Positions 59,933-64,000 of a DNA stretch of 64,000 nucleotides are shown here, in pieces. The stretch is from contig CAZKFD010000001.1 in NCBI GenBank assembly GCA_964551995.1, forward strand, positions 52,390-116,389. The letters run 5' to 3'. Under the pieces are notes generated by a model. That model was not told the origin of the DNA and made no database searches. It saw nothing but the letters and a program-made list of their open reading frames with translations. The DNA is from DATKJS01 sp964551995 (GTDB lineage: Bacteria; Acidobacteriota; Aminicenantia; Aminicenantales; Saccharicenantaceae). Both the position numbers and the translations under genes were made by a program. Positions within the stretch are counted from its first letter, which is position 1; every line of letters starts with the position of its first letter.

Positions 59933-62050
59933 TCAGCGGCACTTTTCGAGCAGGGCGTCGAGGGCCGCTCTCTCACGGGGCAGCAGAGCCGCATAATAGC
60001 GCTCTTTGTAGGCCATGAGATACTTCCGGGCGCTGGCCTTGTCCCCCTTGTCGAGGTAGGCCGTCCCGAGGTTGTAGAGGGCGAGCCGGTGACCGGGGTC
60101 GATCGCGACGGCCTGGCCCCAGCAGTAGATGGCCGCGTCGAGGTCGCCGAGCATCCTGTAGACGGCCCCCAGGCCGTTGTACGCCGAAGGGTCGCACGCA
60201 TCGCTTTCGATGGCCCGCTTAAAATATTCCATGGCCGAGTGCAGGGGCGCCGCGTCCTTGGTTTTCATGGCCAGCTCGGTCTCGACCGTTCCCAGATTGG
60301 AGAGGACGACCGCGTACTTGGGGTCGAGTGACAGGGCGTGCTCATACGTATGGCGCGCGTTCTCGAGGTCGCCCTTGTTCCAGTAGGCGACGCCGAGGTA
60401 GTTCCAGAGCTCCGGATCCCAGTCGATGATTCCCGAGGCCTTACCGAGCACCTGGATGGCCTCGTCGTTCCGGCCGTTCTCGGCCAGGACGATGCCGTAC
60501 TCGATGGCCAGCTTGTAGTTCCGGGGATTGGCCTCCGCGCCCGCCTTGAGCACGGCCTCGGCGTCGGCCAGCCGGTGCTGCTTTTCGTAGATCGTCACCA
60601 GAAAGAGGTAAGGGTTGTCGAAATCCGGGCGCTCCCGGACGAGGTCCTTGAGGAGCCCGATGCTGCGGTCCGCCTCGCCGCGGAAGTAGCTGTCCTGGGC
60701 CTCCTCGAACTTGCGGTTGAAGGGAAGAAGGGTCTTCAGGTCGTCCTCAGGCCCGAAATCTGTCTTGGCCGGAGGCAGATATCTGCCGCCCACGTAGCCG
60801 AGGCTCCGGAGTTTTTCACGGGCCTCGGCGCTCAGATGGGCCATCGGCGCGGTCTCCCGCCCGGATTCCGACTTCATCAGCGCGGCTAGCTCGGCCTTCT
60901 CCCGGGAAAAATCCTTACCGGCGAGGTTATGCGCTTCGCCGAAGTCGGTCCTGAGGTCGTAGATCTCCGGGATGGGCGAATCGATGAATTTCCTCGAACC
61001 CCTGATGAACCCCCGGAGCGGCGCCCAACTGCGCCGGTAATACGCGTAGAGGGACTCGAAGTAGATGGGGCGCGAATCCAGGGCCGCGAGGTCCTTACCC
61101 CGCATGGCCGGGACGAGCGACCGGCCCTGCAGAAACGATGGGCGGTCGAGCCCGACGAGGTCGCAGACGGTCGGGAAAATGTCGACGTGGCCGACGTTCT
61201 CCGTGACGCGGCCCGGCTTTAAGCCGGGAGCGGAGACGATCAGCGGCACCCAGAGCGTCGCGTTGTAGGTGAAGTAGCCGTGGGTCGACTCGCCGTGCTC
61301 GCCCAGCGACTGGCCGTGGTCCCCGGTGAAGACGACGACCGTCCGCGCGGCCTGGCCGGAATCCTTGAGAAAGCCGAGGAGCTTGGCCAGAGAGGCGTCG
61401 ACGTAGGCGACCTCGCCGCTGTACGGGTCGGACTTGAAACGGGTCAGGAACGGCTCGGGGGGCTCGTAGGGCTGGTGGGGGTCGAAGCAGTGGACCCACA
61501 CGAACCACGGCCCCTGCCGCCCGTCGAGCCAAGCCAGGGCGCTCCCGACGACCGCCTCAGCTTTTCTCTCGGCGAACTTGAAATCCAGGGCTGTGCCGGA
61601 ACCGTAGGTTTCATCGTAGACGTCGAATCCCCGGTTGAGCCCGAAGCGCGAGTCGAGGGGGAAGGCGCCGATGAAGGCGCCGGTGGCAAAGCCGTTTTCC
61701 TTGAGGAATGTCGCCAAGGTCGGCAGGTCTTCCGGGACTTTGAAGTTGCCGTTGTCGTGGACGCCATGCGCGAGCGGCGTCGTGCCGAGGAGGATGTTGG
61801 TGTGAGACGGAAGCGTCAGGGGGGTGTGAGCGAAGGCGCGCTCAAAGACGACCCCGGACGCGGCCAGCGCGTCGATCGCCGGGGTTTTGAGATACGGGGA
61901 GCCGTAACAGCCGAGGCGGTCCGGCCGGAGGGTGTCGATCGTGATGAGGAGCAGGTTCGGCCGCGGCTCGGAGGCCCTCAGGCCGCCGAGGCCGTACGCC
62001 AGGAGCAGGATGGCGGCAGCGAAAGAAACTTTAGCGACACGGTTCGTCAT
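59933..62050 (-). CDS. Sulfatase-family protein fused to TPR repeats
   Basis: 705 residues from the ATG at 62050 (GAGGAG upstream). A signal or anchor segment (about 5-24) is followed by an alkaline-phosphatase/sulfatase fold (about 35-430): NLLLITIDTLRPDRLGCYG with the metal-binding Asp, FTGDHGQSLGEHGE with the Asp-His pair. The sulfatase C/S-x-P-x-R motif is absent; the position holds TLPSHTNILLG, so formylglycine chemistry is not expected and Thr may act instead. The C-terminal 260 residues are TPRs. Many such proteins occur in Acidobacteriota and Myxococcota; substrate unknown. Confidence 0.88.
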   Translation of the reverse strand: MTNRVAKVSFAAAILLLAYGLGGLRASEPRPNLLLITIDTLRPDRLGCYGSPYLKTPAIDALAASGVVFERAFAHTPLTLPSHTNILLGTTPLAHGVHDNGNFKVPEDLPTLATFLKENGFATGAFIGAFPLDSRFGLNRGFDVYDETYGSGTALDFKFAERKAEAVVGSALAWLDGRQGPWFVWVHCFDPHQPYEPPEPFLTRFKSDPYSGEVAYVDASLAKLLGFLKDSGQAARTVVVFTGDHGQSLGEHGESTHGYFTYNATLWVPLIVSAPGLKPGRVTENVGHVDIFPTVCDLVGLDRPSFLQGRSLVPAMRGKDLAALDSRPIYFESLYAYYRRSWAPLRGFIRGSRKFIDSPIPEIYDLRTDFGEAHNLAGKDFSREKAELAALMKSESGRETAPMAHLSAEAREKLRSLGYVGGRYLPPAKTDFGPEDDLKTLLPFNRKFEEAQDSYFRGEADRSIGLLKDLVRERPDFDNPYLFLVTIYEKQHRLADAEAVLKAGAEANPRNYKLAIEYGIVLAENGRNDEAIQVLGKASGIIDWDPELWNYLGVAYWNKGDLENARHTYEHALSLDPKYAVVLSNLGTVETELAMKTKDAAPLHSAMEYFKRAIESDACDPSAYNGLGAVYRMLGDLDAAIYCWGQAVAIDPGHRLALYNLGTAYLDKGDKASARKYLMAYKERYYAALLPRERAALDALLEKCR

Positions 62051-62107
62051 CGACGGGCTCCTCAAAACAGTATTGTATCACGGCCGCCGCGGCCTGAAAA
62101 TGGCGGT

Positions 62108-62146
62108 AAAAAAAGAGCCCCTCCCCCCATCGGAGGGGAGGGGCTC
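62108..62146 (-). terminator. Rho-independent terminator of the TonB-receptor gene
   Basis: On the minus strand GAGCCCCTCCCC (62146-62135) pairs perfectly with GGGGAGGGGCTC (62126-62115) across an 8-base loop, followed by seven T at 62114-62108. It closes transcription of the receptor gene before the sulfatase gene. Confidence 0.9.
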
Positions 62147-62173
62147 GAGATTCTACTTCAGAACGCGATCAGC

Positions 62174-64000
62174 TCAGAATTGGAATCGGACTCCGAAACG
62201 GGCGATGAAGGGGTTCAGGATTTCGTTGACGACGTAATCGAGGGCATAGGGCTTGAACACGTAGTCTGTGACATTTCCGGCTTCGTCCTTCCCGTAGACG
62301 TACAGCGTGCCGAGCCTCTGGTCGTAGCGCCGGTTGATGATGGCGGCGTTCGTCACGTTGAAGAGGTCGGCCATGAGGAAGATCCGGCCGGTGTCGAAGA
62401 GCTTGATCATCTTCTCAACGCGCAGGTTCAGCTGGTAGAAGGTCGGGAGCTTGAGATTGCCGAAGATGCCCAGGTAGGTCGGGTTGGTGCCGTAGTAAAC
62501 GGGGTTGACGTCCGTCCAGGTGTAGTCGGTGATGTACATGTACTGCGGGATAATGTGGCCGGCGCGGGCGTTGAAGGTGAAGGAGGCGTCGAAGCCGAGG
62601 GGCAGCTGGTAGAGGCCTTCAAGCTTGACCATCCAATGGGAGAAGATGTACTGGTTGATCTTGCCCGAGGCGCCGCCCATGAGCGGGGCGTAGAGCTGGT
62701 CCTGCAGGGCCCAGAGGTTCGAGGGATCGGTGTAACCGTTCCCGTAGTGCATCTTCTGGTCCTGGTAGGTAATCGAGCCGTCGAGCATCCACTTGTTGGA
62801 CAGCCGCTTGTTGAAGGTCAGGTCGATGCCCCAATATGTTTCGTAGTTCGTGTTGAGAGTGTGGTAGTAGTAGGGCGTTCCCGTATAGGGGCTGGACAGG
62901 AGGTAGTACGTGCGCCCGGCTCCGGCGCCCATGTTGTAGGTGTTGCCGTCCGTGCCTACGACGCTCGTCGGGACGATGCCGGCGGGCAGGTAGGCCCCAG
63001 GCCCGAGAATCGTGTTCACGCCGTCGATGCTGTAATCGCCGTACGGGCCGTTGGCGTAATAGGTGGCATCCCAGGCGAAGTGGTTGTACTTCCGGTAGGT
63101 GGCGTTGAGGCCGACGCTGAAGTTCGGCATGAGCTCGTGGTCAAGGCTGAAGAGGAGTTCCCAGGTGCGGCTGGAGGTCGCGCTCGGATTGACGGAATAG
63201 GGCGAGGGGCCGGGGGTCGTGGAACCGGGTGTGAAACCGCCCCACCAATAGAAGTGGGCGTCGTTGACGAACTGCGGATTGATGGCCCCGTTGACGATCA
63301 GGGGGTAGGGGGCGAGGCCTTCCAACGGGTCGGTGAAATACATTTGGTCGGCTGTAATCGGGTAGGTGTTGCTGGAATTCGGCACCCACCAGTACATCCA
63401 GGCGCCCGAGGCTCCGTAGGGATTGAAGAGGTAGGCCGCAGAGCCCGTGCCCATGAAGTCGCCGTACATCGAACCGCTCAGCTTGAGGACGGTCTTGCCG
63501 TTGCCGAAGAGGTCATAGGTGATGCCGAGGCGCGGCGACCAGACGTTCCAATGGTAGTCGGGGCTGATGTTCGGGACGATCATGCCGGGCATGAAGGCGT
63601 AGAGGGCCTGCGCGACGTCCGATGTGTAGTACTGGCTCCAGACGGGGTTGTTATTGACGGTCGAGTAAGCGCTGCTGTTGATGTAGGGTGTCTGGTGGTC
63701 GAAGCGGACGCCGAGCATGATGTTGAACCGGCCGGTCGTGATCGTGTCCTGGGCGAAGGCGGTGAGCTGGTTGACGCTCCAGTCGAGGTTGTACGCGCTC
63801 GAGAGGTACCATTGCTGCATGCTTGTGGTGTACTCGGACCCGTAGTAGTCGGGGTAGTTCAGGTCGTACATCAGATACAGGTCGCCCGGCGCGAAGGAGT
63901 CCGTCGTCACGCGGCGTGTCGAGTACTCGACGCCCAGCTTGATCTCGTGGCTGACGCGGAATAGCTGGTCGTTGTAGTACTGGATGTGGAAGTCGTAATC
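62174..64000 (-). CDS. TonB-dependent receptor (Oar-like), C-terminal part, cut by right edge
   Basis: The last 609 codons of a large gene that begins beyond the window; the frame is open to base 64000. The sequence is dense in Tyr, Trp and Asn with alternating beta-strands (HEIKLGVEYSTRRVT, WNVWSPRLGITYDLFGNGKTVLKLSGS, QLNLRVEKMIKLFDTGRIFLMADLFNVTN) and ends ARFGVRFQF with terminal Phe, all features of the outer-membrane beta-barrel. The Oar-type receptors of Acidobacteriota import large oligosaccharides, peptides or proteins, using TonB energy; the plug domain is outside the window. A terminator follows 28 bp after the stop. Confidence 0.85.
   Translation of the reverse strand, partial: DYDFHIQYYNDQLFRVSHEIKLGVEYSTRRVTTDSFAPGDLYLMYDLNYPDYYGSEYTTSMQQWYLSSAYNLDWSVNQLTAFAQDTITTGRFNIMLGVRFDHQTPYINSSAYSTVNNNPVWSQYYTSDVAQALYAFMPGMIVPNISPDYHWNVWSPRLGITYDLFGNGKTVLKLSGSMYGDFMGTGSAAYLFNPYGASGAWMYWWVPNSSNTYPITADQMYFTDPLEGLAPYPLIVNGAINPQFVNDAHFYWWGGFTPGSTTPGPSPYSVNPSATSSRTWELLFSLDHELMPNFSVGLNATYRKYNHFAWDATYYANGPYGDYSIDGVNTILGPGAYLPAGIVPTSVVGTDGNTYNMGAGAGRTYYLLSSPYTGTPYYYHTLNTNYETYWGIDLTFNKRLSNKWMLDGSITYQDQKMHYGNGYTDPSNLWALQDQLYAPLMGGASGKINQYIFSHWMVKLEGLYQLPLGFDASFTFNARAGHIIPQYMYITDYTWTDVNPVYYGTNPTYLGIFGNLKLPTFYQLNLRVEKMIKLFDTGRIFLMADLFNVTNAAIINRRYDQRLGTLYVYGKDEAGNVTDYVFKPYALDYVVNEILNPFIARFGVRFQF

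Overview
The window is 64 kb of GC-rich chromosome, roughly 60-65% G+C by eye, from a Gram-negative bacterium. Secreted beta-barrel proteins, a TonB-dependent receptor of the Oar type, a GWxTD-domain protein, DUF3857/transglutaminase proteins, sulfatase-TPR fusions and many secreted carbohydrate-active enzymes together suggest the Acidobacteriota / Candidatus Aminicenantes neighbourhood. This is inferred from family content; there is no rRNA in the window to confirm it. An archaeal-type GatD/GatE pair and an archaeal/fungal-type aspartate-semialdehyde dehydrogenase fit a deep-branching lineage or old transfers from Archaea.

Layout. 1-2.6 kb: the N-terminal part of a GH78 alpha-L-rhamnosidase and an aspartokinase homologue with two ACT domains but a ruined nucleotide-binding motif. 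2.6-8.2 kb: a small integrative element in tRNA-Ala(GGC), bounded by a 47-bp direct repeat of the tRNA 3' end. It carries an excisionase-like HTH/tyrosine-integrase fusion, a MacA-like adaptor, a MacB-like permease without its ATPase, and a 3' fragment of a tRNA-Arg. 8.2-20.5 kb: an amino-acid permease relic, two DUF3857/transglutaminase proteins (one without catalytic residues, one frameshifted), a NodI/NodJ-type ABC exporter, an outer-membrane barrel, class II fructose-bisphosphate aldolase, a secreted glycosidase-like protein, a degraded glycosidase relic and an M24 peptidase.

20.6-24 kb: a three-gene aspartate/methionine operon (PLP transsulfuration enzyme, ACT-less aspartokinase-like kinase, Asd) behind a strong sigma70-like promoter and a long leader with a closed, branched RNA fold. 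24-41 kb: peptide transporter, GT87-like membrane protein, GHMP sugar kinase, hemerythrin, RhaT, serine hydrolase, APC permease, PAS protein, DmpA-type peptidase, penicillin acylase, DUF2461, a secreted SagB-type nitroreductase and a PAS-GGDEF protein. 41-50.8 kb: a large glycosidase-like protein, an AspT/YidE-type transporter between two copies of a hairpin repeat, a proton-pumping pyrophosphatase, a TM2 protein and a truncated IS110-family element.

50.8-64 kb: gatE-gatD with translational overlap, an outer-membrane barrel, recO, a RodZ-like protein, a GWxTD protein, a TPR/carboxypeptidase-regulatory protein, a sulfatase-TPR fusion and the C-terminal part of a TonB-dependent receptor running off the right edge. 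The points of greatest interest are the bacterial GatDE pair, the tRNA-anchored element with its ATPase-less pump, the two complementary aspartokinase homologues, and the structured leader of the methionine operon.
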